A stretch of 13,742 bases of DNA from Clostridiales bacterium UBA3705 (GTDB taxonomy: Bacteria > Bacillota_A > Clostridia > Oscillospirales > Oscillospiraceae), in assembly GCA_002372735.1 (NCBI GenBank), contig DFIE01000025.1, positions 1 to 13,742 of the forward strand, written 5' to 3'. The first letter of the stretch is position 1; every line of letters starts with the position of its first letter. Below the pieces are notes generated by a model, which saw only the letters and a list, made by a program, of their open reading frames with translations, did no database searches and had not been told where the DNA came from. This document shows, in pieces, positions 1 through 8,516 of this stretch. Made by a program: the position numbers and the translations under genes.

Positions 1-528
1 ATCTGCGGCGGCGCCTTTGACGGCCTGGACAAGATCATTGAGCGCCGGGTGGACCGCAGCTCCCTGGGCTTCGGCTCAGAGCTGAGCAGCAAGAAGGACC
101 GGGACGTGGGCAAGCTGTTCCAGCAGGTGCAGCCCCACGATCTGCTGAAGTTCGGCATCATCCCCGAGCTGGTGGGCCGTCTGCCGGTGATTACCAGCCT
201 GGACAGTCTCACCGCCGAGGATCTGGTCCGGATTCTCACCGAGCCTAAAAACGCCCTTTGCCGGCAGTATAAAAAGCTCTTCTCCTATGACAAGGTGGAT
301 CTGGAATTCACTGACGACGCCCTTACCGCTATTGCCGACCAGGCGGTGGCCCGCAAGATCGGCGCCCGCGGCCTGCGGGCGGTGATGGAGGGCGTGCTCA
401 CCAAGATTATGTTCGACATCCCCTCCGACCCCACGGTCCGCCAGGTGCGCATCACCGCAGACTGCGTGCTGGGCAAGGCGCCGGCGCTGATCGCCCACGA
501 GGGCGAGACGCTTCCCGCCGCCGAGTAG
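1..528 (+). CDS. clpX: ATP-dependent Clp protease ATP-binding subunit ClpX (C-terminal part, 5' truncated by window)
   Basis: This is the C-terminal 175 residues of ClpX, the hexameric AAA+ unfoldase that feeds tagged substrates to ClpP in the cytoplasm. The reading frame is open from base 1, so the zinc-binding domain and the Walker A and B motifs lie upstream of the window. Visible are the sensor-1 stretch (ICGGAFDGL at fragment residues 1-9), the KFGIIPELVGRLPV box with its conserved arginine (about residues 50-63), and the sensor-2 motif GARGLRAVME, whose Arg codon starts at 367. The GTG at base 49 is not the true start, because ClpX homology continues upstream of it. A terminator follows 22 bases after the stop, and lon is next. 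The clpX-lon-engB order is the same as in Bacillus subtilis. The family assignment is clear. Confidence 0.96.
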   Translation: MCGGAFDGLDKIIERRVDRSSLGFGSELSSKKDRDVGKLFQQVQPHDLLKFGIIPELVGRLPVITSLDSLTAEDLVRILTEPKNALCRQYKKLFSYDKVDLEFTDDALTAIADQAVARKIGARGLRAVMEGVLTKIMFDIPSDPTVRQVRITADCVLGKAPALIAHEGETLPAAE

Positions 529-550
529 GGGCAAACCCAATATCGAAATG

Positions 551-578
551 AAGGGGGCAGACCATCCGCCCCCTTTTT
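551..578 (+). terminator. Rho-independent terminator after clpX
   Basis: An inverted repeat AAGGGGGC (551-558) / GCCCCCTT (568-575) with a 9-nt loop is followed by a run of T (574-578). The stem is 6 G-C pairs plus 2 A-T pairs, which is strong enough for an intrinsic terminator. It lies between the clpX stop (528) and the lon ribosome binding site (591), so it should separate the two transcripts at least partly. The U tract is short (5 T, then C), so read-through is plausible. Confidence 0.75.
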
Positions 579-590
579 CCCCTCTTTATG

Positions 591-598
591 AAAGGAGG
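591..598 (+). promoter_or_regulatory. Ribosome binding site that fixes the lon start
   Basis: AAAGGAGG lies 7 bases before the ATG at 606. An in-frame ATG at 588 sits upstream of this site and has only a pyrimidine-rich stretch before it, with no Shine-Dalgarno sequence. The start at 606 is therefore preferred over 588. Confidence 0.85.
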
Positions 599-605
599 AT
601 GCACG

Positions 606-3023
606 ATGGAAGAATTCTACAACTACGAGCAGCTGCCTGTGCTGGCGCTGCGGGGACTGGTTGCCTTTCCCGGCGCCACCCTCCACTTTGAGGTGGGCCG
701 TGAGAAGTCCGTTAAGGCCCTGGAGCGGGCCATGAACGCCGACCAGCGGATCTTCCTGGCCCCGCAAAAATCCATCGCCACCGCCAACCCGGGCTTTGAC
801 GATCTCAACCCCGTGGGCGTGGTGGCCCACGTCAAGCAGATGCTCCGTCTGCCCGGTGACACGGTCCGTGCTCTGGTCAGCGCCGAGGACCGTGCCGTGA
901 TTGACACAGTGCTGAAAACCGAGCCCTATCTCAAGGCCCGGGTGCTCCATCTGCGGCCCCAGGAGACCGCGGCCACCGCCAAAACCGAGGCCGCCCTGCG
1001 CACCGCCTACCACCAGTTTGAGGAGTACGCAGAGCTCTGCGGCCGGAATCTGTCTGACGAAATGCTCCGCCTGCTGTCCATCCGTACCCCCGGAGAGGCG
1101 GCGGACCTGATGGCCCAGTACTCCTCCATTCCCCTGGAGGACAAGCTGAATCTTCTCAACGACAGCAACCCCATGCGCCGGCTGATTGAGTGCAACCGGC
1201 TGATGAGCCGGGAGCTGGAAATCCTCCGCCTGGAAGAGGAGATGGAGGAGAAGACCCAGGAGGAGATGAACAAGGAGCAGCGGGATTACTATCTCCGCTC
1301 CCAAATCAAGGCCATCCGCACCGAGCTTGGGGAGGAGGACGACGATTCCGACGAATACGAGCGGAAAATCACCGCCATGAAGCTGCCCAAGGAGGCGGAG
1401 GAGAAGCTCCTCAAGGAGGTCCGCCGCCTGCGCAAGCAGCCCTTCGGCTCCTCTGAGGCCACGGTGATCCGGAACTATCTGGACGTAGCCATGGAGCTGC
1501 CCTGGAACCAATCCACCAAGGAGCGGCTGAACCTGGACCTGGCCCGGAAGCTGCTGGACCAGGATCACTTCGGCCTGGAAAAGGTCAAAACCCGCATTCT
1601 GGAGTCCCTGGCCGTGCGCCAGCTGAACCCCTCCCACAGCGGGCAGATTCTCTGCCTGGTGGGCCCTCCCGGCGTGGGCAAGACCTCCATTGCCATGTCC
1701 ATTGCCAAGTGCCTCAACCGGAAGCTGGCCCGGATTTCCCTGGGCGGCGTCCATGACGAGGCGGAAATCCGGGGCCATCGCAAAACCTATATCGGCGCCA
1801 TGCCGGGCCGGATTCTGGCGGCCCTGACCCAGGCGGGCACCAACAACCCCCTGATCCTCTTTGACGAGATCGACAAGGTGGGCGCGGACTACCGGGGCGA
1901 CCCTGCCGCCGCCCTGCTGGAGGTGCTGGATCCGGAGCAGAACCACGCCTTCCGGGACAATTTCCTGGAGCTCCCCTTTGATCTCAGCCGCTGCCTGTTC
2001 ATCACCACTGCCAACACCACTGATACCATCCCCCGGGCCCTGCTGGACCGGATGGAGGTCATCGAGCTGGGCTCCTACACCGACGAGGAGAAGGTGATGA
2101 TTGCCAAGAACCACCTGCTGCCCAAGCAGCGCAAGCGCCACGGGCTCAAGAGCGTCCAGCTGCGCCTGCCGGATTCCACCCTGCGTGAGATCATCGCCTG
2201 CTACACCCGGGAGTCCGGGGTGCGCAAGCTGGAGCAGGAGCTGGCTACCATCTGCCGCCGGGCCGCCATGGCCCTGGTGGAGGACCCGGAGCTCAAGCGG
2301 GTCAGCGTCACCTCTGCCAATCTGGAGAAATATCTGGGCGTGCGCAAGCTCCTGCCTGACCGCCTGCCCGAGGAGGACCCTGTGGGTCTGGTCAACGGCC
2401 TGGCCTGGACCTCTGTGGGCGGCGAGGTGCTCCAGGTGGAGTGCAACGTGGTAGAGGGCACCGGCAAGCTGGAGCTCACCGGCAACCTGGGCAAGGTGAT
2501 GCAGGAGTCCGTCCAGGCCGCCATGAGTTATATCCGCTCCCGGGCCAAGAGCCTGGGCGTGGCCGAGGACTTCTACAAGACCAAGGACATCCACGTCCAC
2601 TTCCCCGAGGGCGCCGTGCCCAAGGACGGCCCCAGCGCCGGCATCACGGTGTGCACCGCCATGGTCTCGGCTCTCACCGGGGCCAAGGTCCGCCGGGACA
2701 TTGCCATGACCGGTGAAATCTCCATCCGGGGCCGGGTGCTGGCCATCGGCGGCCTGAAGGAAAAGACCATGGCCGCCTTCCGCCAGGGTGTCCACACGGT
2801 GATCATTCCCCGGGACAATGAAAAGGACCTGGAGGAGATTGACCAGACCGTCCGCCGGGCTCTGCAGTTCGTGCCTGTGGACCACGCCGACCGGGTGCTG
2901 GAAACCGCCCTGCGGTTCCCCCAGCCGGAGCAGACCCTCTCCGCCCCGGCGGAGGCCGCGGCCCTGCCTCTGGCGGCCAAGCCTGTCACCCGCAAGAAGC
3001 GCAAGCCGGACATCCGGCAGTAG
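606..3023 (+). CDS. lon: ATP-dependent protease Lon (LonA type)
   Basis: A complete 805-residue Lon protease, which degrades misfolded and regulatory proteins in the cytoplasm as a homohexamer. The order is an N-terminal LON substrate-binding domain (about residues 5-195, beginning [13 protein letters not shown]), an acidic helical/coiled-coil region rich in Glu (about 205-260), the AAA+ module and the S16 protease domain (about 590-775). Walker A is GPPGVGKT at 353-360 and Walker B is LILFDEIDK at 416-424. The catalytic dyad is intact: Ser677 in PKDGPSAG and Lys720 in GGLKEK, spaced exactly as Ser679/Lys722 of E. coli Lon. The length is slightly above the usual 775-785 because of a C-terminal tail of about 30 residues that is Ala/Pro-rich and ends in a basic RKKRK cluster (796-800). 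engB starts 8 bases downstream. No CtsR or CIRCE operator is visible upstream. Confidence 0.98.
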   Translation: MEEFYNYEQLPVLALRGLVAFPGATLHFEVGREKSVKALERAMNADQRIFLAPQKSIATANPGFDDLNPVGVVAHVKQMLRLPGDTVRALVSAEDRAVIDTVLKTEPYLKARVLHLRPQETAATAKTEAALRTAYHQFEEYAELCGRNLSDEMLRLLSIRTPGEAADLMAQYSSIPLEDKLNLLNDSNPMRRLIECNRLMSRELEILRLEEEMEEKTQEEMNKEQRDYYLRSQIKAIRTELGEEDDDSDEYERKITAMKLPKEAEEKLLKEVRRLRKQPFGSSEATVIRNYLDVAMELPWNQSTKERLNLDLARKLLDQDHFGLEKVKTRILESLAVRQLNPSHSGQILCLVGPPGVGKTSIAMSIAKCLNRKLARISLGGVHDEAEIRGHRKTYIGAMPGRILAALTQAGTNNPLILFDEIDKVGADYRGDPAAALLEVLDPEQNHAFRDNFLELPFDLSRCLFITTANTTDTIPRALLDRMEVIELGSYTDEEKVMIAKNHLLPKQRKRHGLKSVQLRLPDSTLREIIACYTRESGVRKLEQELATICRRAAMALVEDPELKRVSVTSANLEKYLGVRKLLPDRLPEEDPVGLVNGLAWTSVGGEVLQVECNVVEGTGKLELTGNLGKVMQESVQAAMSYIRSRAKSLGVAEDFYKTKDIHVHFPEGAVPKDGPSAGITVCTAMVSALTGAKVRRDIAMTGEISIRGRVLAIGGLKEKTMAAFRQGVHTVIIPRDNEKDLEEIDQTVRRALQFVPVDHADRVLETALRFPQPEQTLSAPAEAAALPLAAKPVTRKKRKPDIRQ

Positions 3024-3031
3024 GAGGCCCC

Positions 3032-3622
3032 ATGAACTTTCAAAAGGCTGAATTTGTCACCTCTGTCACCGATCTGAAGCGCCTGCCCACAGACAGACTG
3101 CCAGTGGTGGCCTTTGCGGGCAAGTCCAACGTGGGCAAGTCCTCGGTGATCAACCGGGTGCTGCAGCGCAAAAACTTTGCCCGGGTGGGCCAGACCCCCG
3201 GCAAGACTGTGCACATCAATTACTTCCGCATTGACGACCGGGCGTATTTTGTGGACCTGCCCGGCTATGGCTATGCCAAGGTCTCCCAGGCGGAGAAGGA
3301 GCGCTGGGGCAAGCTGATGGAGGACTATTTCTCCGTGCCCGAGCGGATTGACCTGGGCATCCTGATTGTGGACGCCCGGCACAAGCCCACCGCCAACGAC
3401 GTGACCATGGCGGCCTATTTCCAGTCTACGGGCCGGCCCTTTGCGGTGGTGGCCAACAAGCTGGACAAGCTCAAAAAGTCTGAGCTGGAGCCCAACCTGA
3501 CCCTGATCCGTCAGACCCTGTCCCTGGACGAAGACACCCGGCTCATTCCCTTCTCCGCGGAGAAGGGCACCGGCCGGGAGGAGCTGGTGCGCCGCATTCT
3601 CACCGCCTGCGGCGCCGACTGA
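3032..3622 (+). CDS. engB: Ribosome biogenesis GTP-binding protein YsxC/EngB
   Basis: A 196-residue TrmE-Era-type GTPase needed for late assembly of the large ribosomal subunit. All G motifs are visible: G1 GKSNVGKS at 30-37, the G2 region GQTPGKT at 53-59, G3 DLPG at 75-78 followed by the YGYA typical of this family, G4 NKLD at 142-145, and G5 SAEK at 175-178. Length matches the family (about 190-200). The ATG at 3032 is chosen because AGGAGG immediately overlaps the lon stop (TAGGAGG, 3021-3027) at normal spacing. The 8-base gap to lon indicates co-transcription and probably translational coupling. The gene's position after lon is conserved in Bacilli and Clostridia. Confidence 0.97.
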   Translation: MNFQKAEFVTSVTDLKRLPTDRLPVVAFAGKSNVGKSSVINRVLQRKNFARVGQTPGKTVHINYFRIDDRAYFVDLPGYGYAKVSQAEKERWGKLMEDYFSVPERIDLGILIVDARHKPTANDVTMAAYFQSTGRPFAVVANKLDKLKKSELEPNLTLIRQTLSLDEDTRLIPFSAEKGTGREELVRRILTACGAD

Positions 3623-3623
3623 G

Positions 3624-3632
3624 AAAGGAAGG
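3624..3632 (+). promoter_or_regulatory. Ribosome binding site deciding the start of the CFI-box gene
   Basis: AAAGGAAGG precedes the ATG at 3638 with 5 bases between. An in-frame GTG at 3632 overlaps this site and so cannot be used with it. The start at 3638 is preferred. Confidence 0.75.
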
Positions 3633-3637
3633 TGCCT

Positions 3638-4558
3638 ATGTCCCAGCAGATGATTTCGCGCACCTGCGCCCACTGCGGCCGGGAGCTGCAGGTTCCACAG
3701 GAGCTGACGGAGTTTGCCTGCCTGTACTGCGGCCAGCGCAACGTGGTGGCCTCCGCCCAGTCGGCCCAGAGCGCCGTCCGGGCGGACCCGGCGGATCTGG
3801 AATACGTCCGCGCCCACCTGTTTGACGTGATCCGCTCCCATCCCGAGTACTTCGACAAGATCACCCGGGACGCCTACGAGGGCAGCTTCCACCGCTACAG
3901 AGAGTCCATCAAGCCCATTTTCAAGGCCATGAACCGCTACGTCTGTGCCAAGCCCATGGAGCGGGAGACCCTGCTGCGGGACTTTGCGGCACAGTTTGTC
4001 TCAGACTGGGAGGACTATCACAGCGGCATGTCCAGGCTGAAAAGCAACCGCAAGCGGTTTGACAACAAGATGATCCTGGCCCTGTTCACCGTCCCGGCCA
4101 TCCGGGATCTGAACCTGCCCGTGGGCGAGGACTTCTGCCGGGAGCTGCACACCGCCTTTCTGGCCAAGTACCCGGACCAGCCCTTTGAGCTGGCCACCTA
4201 CGAGCAGATCAGCGGGGGCTTCCGCAAGCGGAAGCTGTGCTTCATTACCACCGCCGTGTGTGAGCAGCAGGGTAAGCCCGACGACTGCCCGGAGCTCACA
4301 GCCTTCCGCCGCTTCCGGGACGGGTGGCTCCGCGCCACCCCGGAGGGGGAGGCCCTGGTGGAAGAGTACTACCGCCTGGCCCCGTCCATTGTGCTGGCCA
4401 TGACCTATGCCGATGACAAGGCCGGGGTGTGCCAAACCCTGCGCCGGGACTATCTGGAGCCCTGCTATGAGGACCTGGGGCACAACCGCCCCGCCCGCTG
4501 CCGCGACCGGTACGTCGCCATGGTCCATATGCTGCAGGCACGGTACGGAATGCAATAA
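3638..4558 (+). CDS. Zinc-ribbon protein with C-terminal CFI-box domain, function unknown
   Basis: A 306-residue soluble protein with no signal peptide or membrane segment. The N-terminus has a zinc-ribbon pattern, CAHC (10-13) and CLYC (28-31). The middle (about 50-195) looks helical, with many charged and aromatic residues and no motif I know. The C-terminal third begins with CFITTAVC (201-208), followed by PDDCPEL (C217), a FRRFRDGWL stretch (223-231), EEYYRLAPSIV (242-252) and further cysteines at 265, 276 and 288. This resembles the CFI-box C-terminal domain seen on many Clostridial proteins of unknown function; I recognise the pattern from memory, not from a search. Cysteines 201, 208 and 217 could bind a metal, which is inference. 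It follows engB by 15 bases and ends at a strong terminator, so it is probably the last gene of the lon-engB transcript. No catalytic motif is visible. I cannot assign a function. Confidence 0.88.
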   Translation: MSQQMISRTCAHCGRELQVPQELTEFACLYCGQRNVVASAQSAQSAVRADPADLEYVRAHLFDVIRSHPEYFDKITRDAYEGSFHRYRESIKPIFKAMNRYVCAKPMERETLLRDFAAQFVSDWEDYHSGMSRLKSNRKRFDNKMILALFTVPAIRDLNLPVGEDFCRELHTAFLAKYPDQPFELATYEQISGGFRKRKLCFITTAVCEQQGKPDDCPELTAFRRFRDGWLRATPEGEALVEEYYRLAPSIVLAMTYADDKAGVCQTLRRDYLEPCYEDLGHNRPARCRDRYVAMVHMLQARYGMQ

Positions 4559-4577
4559 CACTGCGCTGCAATCGGAC

Positions 4578-4622
4578 GTAAAAAACCAGGACGTGAGGAA
4601 CTCTCACGTCCTGGTTTTTTAC
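4578..4622. terminator. Bidirectional rho-independent terminator between convergent genes
   Basis: A near-symmetric hairpin has left arm 4578-4597 and right arm 4603-4622 (20 paired bases, core CCAGGACGTGAG / CTCACGTCCTGG) around a 5-nt GAACT loop. Six A on the left and six T on the right flank the GC-rich core, so a U tract is produced whichever strand is transcribed. It lies 19 bases after the CFI-box gene stop and 3 bases past the glnS stop on the other strand, and can end both transcripts. Confidence 0.95.
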
Positions 4623-4625
4623 TTG

Positions 4626-6305
<1,680 letters not shown>

Positions 6306-6339
6306 GGTGATTACCTCGCGGTCAAAAAGTTTCGCGTCT

Positions 6340-6368
6340 ATTATACTATGGGCGACGGCAGATTGCAA
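6340..6368 (-). promoter_or_regulatory. Sigma-A-type promoter of glnS
   Basis: Read on the minus strand, -35 is TTGCAA (6368-6363, 4 of 6 matches) and -10 is a perfect TATAAT (6345-6340) with a 17-bp spacer. Transcription would begin near 6333, giving a leader of only about 28 nt. A T-box or other riboswitch does not fit in that space. AT-rich sequence directly upstream of the -35 (6369-6390) could act as an UP element, which is inference. Confidence 0.8.
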
Positions 6369-6406
6369 ACAAAATAAAAACTTTTTTTGAAATCGTGAAA
6401 TTGTAG

Positions 6407-6435
6407 TTGTCAATCGCGGGGAAATACGGTAGAAT
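6407..6435 (+). promoter_or_regulatory. Sigma-A-type promoter of the pyrH-polC operon
   Basis: -35 is TTGTCA (6407-6412, 5 of 6 matches) and -10 is TAGAAT (6430-6435, 5 of 6) with a 17-bp spacer. The start point would be near 6442, about 26 nt before the pyrH start codon, leaving no room for attenuation by PyrR. It is divergent from the glnS promoter, with 38 bp of AT-rich DNA between the two -35 boxes. Confidence 0.8.
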
Positions 6436-6451
6436 AGTAGCAAGTATGAAC

Positions 6452-6458
6452 AAAGGAG
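6452..6458 (+). promoter_or_regulatory. Ribosome binding site supporting the TTG start of pyrH
   Basis: AAAGGAG ends 9 bases before TTG at 6468. The only nearby ATG (6446) lies upstream of this site and is out of frame. The TTG is therefore the best-supported start. Confidence 0.8.
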
Positions 6459-6467
6459 TGATTCCCC

Positions 6468-7193
6468 TTGGCTTCCAACGAAGTAAAATATAAGCGGGTT
6501 CTGCTGAAGATCAGCGGCGAGGCCCTGGCGGGCGACGCCCACCGGGGGCTGGATTTTGCCGTGATCGGCCAGGTCTGCGATGTGGTCAAGCGCTGTGTTG
6601 ACGCCGGCGTGCAGATCGGCATCGTGGTGGGCGGCGGCAACTTCTGGCGCGGGCTCAAGGACGGCGGCGACAAGATGCAGCGGGTCCGGGCCGACCATAT
6701 GGGCATGCTGGCCACCGTGATCAACGCCCTGGCTGTGGCCGACTGCCTGGAGCAGCGGGGCGTTGAGGTCCGGGTTCAGACCGCCATTGAGATGAGCCGC
6801 ATTGCCGAGCCCTATATCCGGGGCAAGGCCATCCGCCATCTGGAGCATGGCCGGGTGGTCATCTTCGGCTGCGGTACCGGCAATCCCTTCTTCTCCACCG
6901 ACACCGGCGCAGTGCTCCGGGCAGTGGAGATTGACGCCGACGCCATTTTACTGGCCAAGAACATTGACGGCGTCTATTCCGCCGATCCGGTCAAGGATCC
7001 CACTGCGGTCAAGTTTGACCACATCACCTTTGACGAGGTGCTCTCCCGCCACCTGGGCGTGATGGACACCACCGCCACCAGCCTTTCTATGGACAACCAT
7101 ATGCCGATTATCGTCTTCGCCCTGAAGGACCCGGAAAACATCTACCGGGTGGTCACCGGCGAGGAGATTGGAACTATCGTGAAGGAGGATTAA
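6468..7193 (+). CDS. pyrH: UMP kinase PyrH
   Basis: A 241-residue uridylate kinase of the amino-acid-kinase fold that phosphorylates UMP to UDP in pyrimidine nucleotide synthesis. Visible are the N-terminal phosphate-binding region [10 protein letters not shown] (11-20, with K14), [10 protein letters not shown] (53-62), the UMP-contacting region around D76 in [19 protein letters not shown] (134-146), and the nucleotide-binding [19 protein letters not shown]. Length is normal (about 235-245). It starts with TTG, supported by AAAGGAG at 6452-6458 and by the [15 protein letters not shown]-terminus typical of the family. It is the first gene of the operon, with its own promoter, and frr follows after 4 bases. 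Confidence 0.97.
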   Translation: MASNEVKYKRVLLKISGEALAGDAHRGLDFAVIGQVCDVVKRCVDAGVQIGIVVGGGNFWRGLKDGGDKMQRVRADHMGMLATVINALAVADCLEQRGVEVRVQTAIEMSRIAEPYIRGKAIRHLEHGRVVIFGCGTGNPFFSTDTGAVLRAVEIDADAILLAKNIDGVYSADPVKDPTAVKFDHITFDEVLSRHLGVMDTTATSLSMDNHMPIIVFALKDPENIYRVVTGEEIGTIVKED

Positions 7194-7197
7194 CATC

Positions 7198-7752
7198 ATG
7201 GCAGTAGACTTCAAGGAATTCACCAGAAAAATGGAGCGCACCCTGGAGGTGCTCCAGGAGGACTTCGGCGCCATCCGCGCCGGCCGTGCCAACGCCCGGG
7301 TGCTGGACCGGATCACCGTGCCCTACTACGGGGTGGATACCCCCATCGGCCAGGTGGGCACGATCTCCTCTCCCGACCCCCGCACCCTGGTCATCGCACC
7401 CTGGGACGGCAGCCTGCTCAAGCCCATTGAAAAGGCGCTCCAGGCCTCTGACCTGGGCATCAACCCCCAGAACGACGGCCGTGTGATCCGCCTGGTCTTC
7501 CCCCAGCTCACCGAGGAGCGCCGCCGGGAGCTGACCAAGCAGGTCAAGAACCTGGGCGAGGGCGCCAAGGTTGCCGTGCGGAACATCCGCCGAGACGCCA
7601 TGGACTATATCAAGAAGCAGAAGAAGGCCTCCGAAATCACCGAGGACGACCAGAAGAAGGCCGAAAAGGACCTGCAGGAAATCACCGACAAGTACATCAA
7701 GAAGGTGGATGCAGCCTGCGGCGTCAAGGAAAAGGAGCTTATGGAGCTCTGA
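7198..7752 (+). CDS. frr: Ribosome recycling factor
   Basis: A 184-residue RRF which, with EF-G, splits post-termination ribosomes. The two-domain arrangement is recognisable: a long helical bundle (about 1-30 and 105-184, with the RAGRANARVLDRITVPYYG region at 27-45 and RRELTKQVKNLGEGAKVAVR near 105) and a beta-rich domain II (about 31-104). Length matches the usual 185. The ATG at 7198 has AAGGAGG (7182-7188) inside the end of pyrH, 9 bases upstream, and the 4-base gap suggests translational coupling. pyrH-frr adjacency is one of the most conserved bacterial gene pairs. Confidence 0.97.
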   Translation: MAVDFKEFTRKMERTLEVLQEDFGAIRAGRANARVLDRITVPYYGVDTPIGQVGTISSPDPRTLVIAPWDGSLLKPIEKALQASDLGINPQNDGRVIRLVFPQLTEERRRELTKQVKNLGEGAKVAVRNIRRDAMDYIKKQKKASEITEDDQKKAEKDLQEITDKYIKKVDAACGVKEKELMEL

Positions 7753-7759
7753 GCGCGGC

Positions 7760-8497
7760 ATGAGACGATCTTCTAACGGAGTGGACCTGCAGAATCTGCA
7801 GGTCCCTACTCACATTGCCATCATCATGGACGGCAACGGCCGCTGGGCCAAAAAACGCGGTCTGCCCCGCACCGCCGGCCACAAGGTGGGGGCGGAGTCC
7901 TTCCGCACCATCGCCAACTACGCCAAAACCATCGGGCTTAAGTATCTCACGGTATACGCCTTTTCCACCGAAAACTGGAAGCGCTCTGAAGAAGAGGTCA
8001 ACGCCATCATGGACCTGCTGGAGCGCTACCTGCGGGAGGCCATCCGGGATATGGACAAAAACCGGGTTCGGTTCTGCTTCTTCGGCGATCTGAGTCGGCT
8101 GTCGCCCCAGCTGCAGCAGGAGGCGGCCCAGGCAGTGGAGCGCTCCCGGCAGTACGAGGGGGTGCAGGTCAACTTCTGCCTGAACTACGGCGGCCGGGAT
8201 GAAATCCTCCGGGCGGCCCGGGCCTTTGCCGAGGCCTGCGTCCAGGGCCGCGCCAGGCCCGAGGAGCTGACCGAGCAGACCTTCTCTGGCCTGCTCTACT
8301 CCGCCGGGGTGCCGGACCCTGATCTGGTCATCCGGCCCAGCGGGGAGGAGCGGATTTCCAACTTCCTGTTATGGCAGAGTGCCTACGCCGAATACTATTT
8401 TACAGACACCCTCTGGCCCGACTTCGGCCCCCGGGATCTGGACCTGGCCATTGAGGCCTACAACCACCGCTCCCGCCGCTTTGGCGGAACCAAATAA
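7760..8497 (+). CDS. uppS: Isoprenyl transferase (undecaprenyl diphosphate synthase)
   Basis: A 245-residue cis-prenyltransferase that extends farnesyl diphosphate with isopentenyl diphosphate to make the undecaprenyl carrier for cell-wall synthesis. Visible are the catalytic IIMDGNGRWA (Asp24), STENW, and the diphosphate-binding RPSGEERISNF (Arg192, Arg198, Ser200, equivalent to 194/200/202 in the E. coli enzyme). Length is typical (240-255). The ATG at 7760 lies 7 bases after the frr stop. The nearest Shine-Dalgarno-like GGAG (7743-7746) is 13 bases away, so initiation probably depends on ribosomes terminating on frr. An in-frame GTG at 7781 is a weaker alternative. A perfect 10-bp hairpin occupies codons 8-16. 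The frame extends upstream into frr, but that part carries no UppS homology. Confidence 0.96.
   Translation: MRRSSNGVDLQNLQVPTHIAIIMDGNGRWAKKRGLPRTAGHKVGAESFRTIANYAKTIGLKYLTVYAFSTENWKRSEEEVNAIMDLLERYLREAIRDMDKNRVRFCFFGDLSRLSPQLQQEAAQAVERSRQYEGVQVNFCLNYGGRDEILRAARAFAEACVQGRARPEELTEQTFSGLLYSAGVPDPDLVIRPSGEERISNFLLWQSAYAEYYFTDTLWPDFGPRDLDLAIEAYNHRSRRFGGTK
7783..7805 (+). repeat. Perfect 10-bp hairpin at the start of uppS
   Basis: GGACCTGCAG (7783-7792) and CTGCAGGTCC (7796-7805) are exact reverse complements around a 3-nt AAT loop. The structure begins 23 bases after the uppS ATG and has no U tract, so it is not a terminator. Six of the ten base pairs come from a repeated Leu-Gln codon pair (CTGCAG is itself palindromic); the flanking GGAC / GTCC adds the rest. 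A role in translation of uppS is possible but unproven. Confidence 0.7.
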
Positions 8498-8516
8498 CAG
8501 ACAGGGGTTGACACAG

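Noticed and set aside
529..605. CtsR or CIRCE heat-shock operator upstream of lon
   Set aside because: No GGTCAAA-type tandem repeat or CIRCE inverted repeat is present in this stretch.
285..2885. 866-codon open frame on the minus strand opposite clpX/lon
   Set aside because: It lies fully antisense to clear clpX and lon coding sequence. Long antisense frames are expected when third positions are strongly G/C. Its translation is low-complexity (rich in G, H, L, Q, A) with no recognisable domain.
2573..3892. 439-codon minus-strand frame opposite lon, engB and the CFI-box gene
   Set aside because: It spans three real genes on the other strand and shows no motif.
6306..6340. T-box or pyrimidine-responsive leader upstream of glnS or pyrH
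   Set aside because: The predicted leaders are about 25-30 nt on both sides, with no stem array and no T-box or PyrR-binding sequence.
7571..7759. N-terminal extension of uppS inside frr
   Set aside because: The added residues are Arg/Ser/Pro-rich out-of-frame frr sequence without homology, and starting at 7760 gives the normal UppS length.
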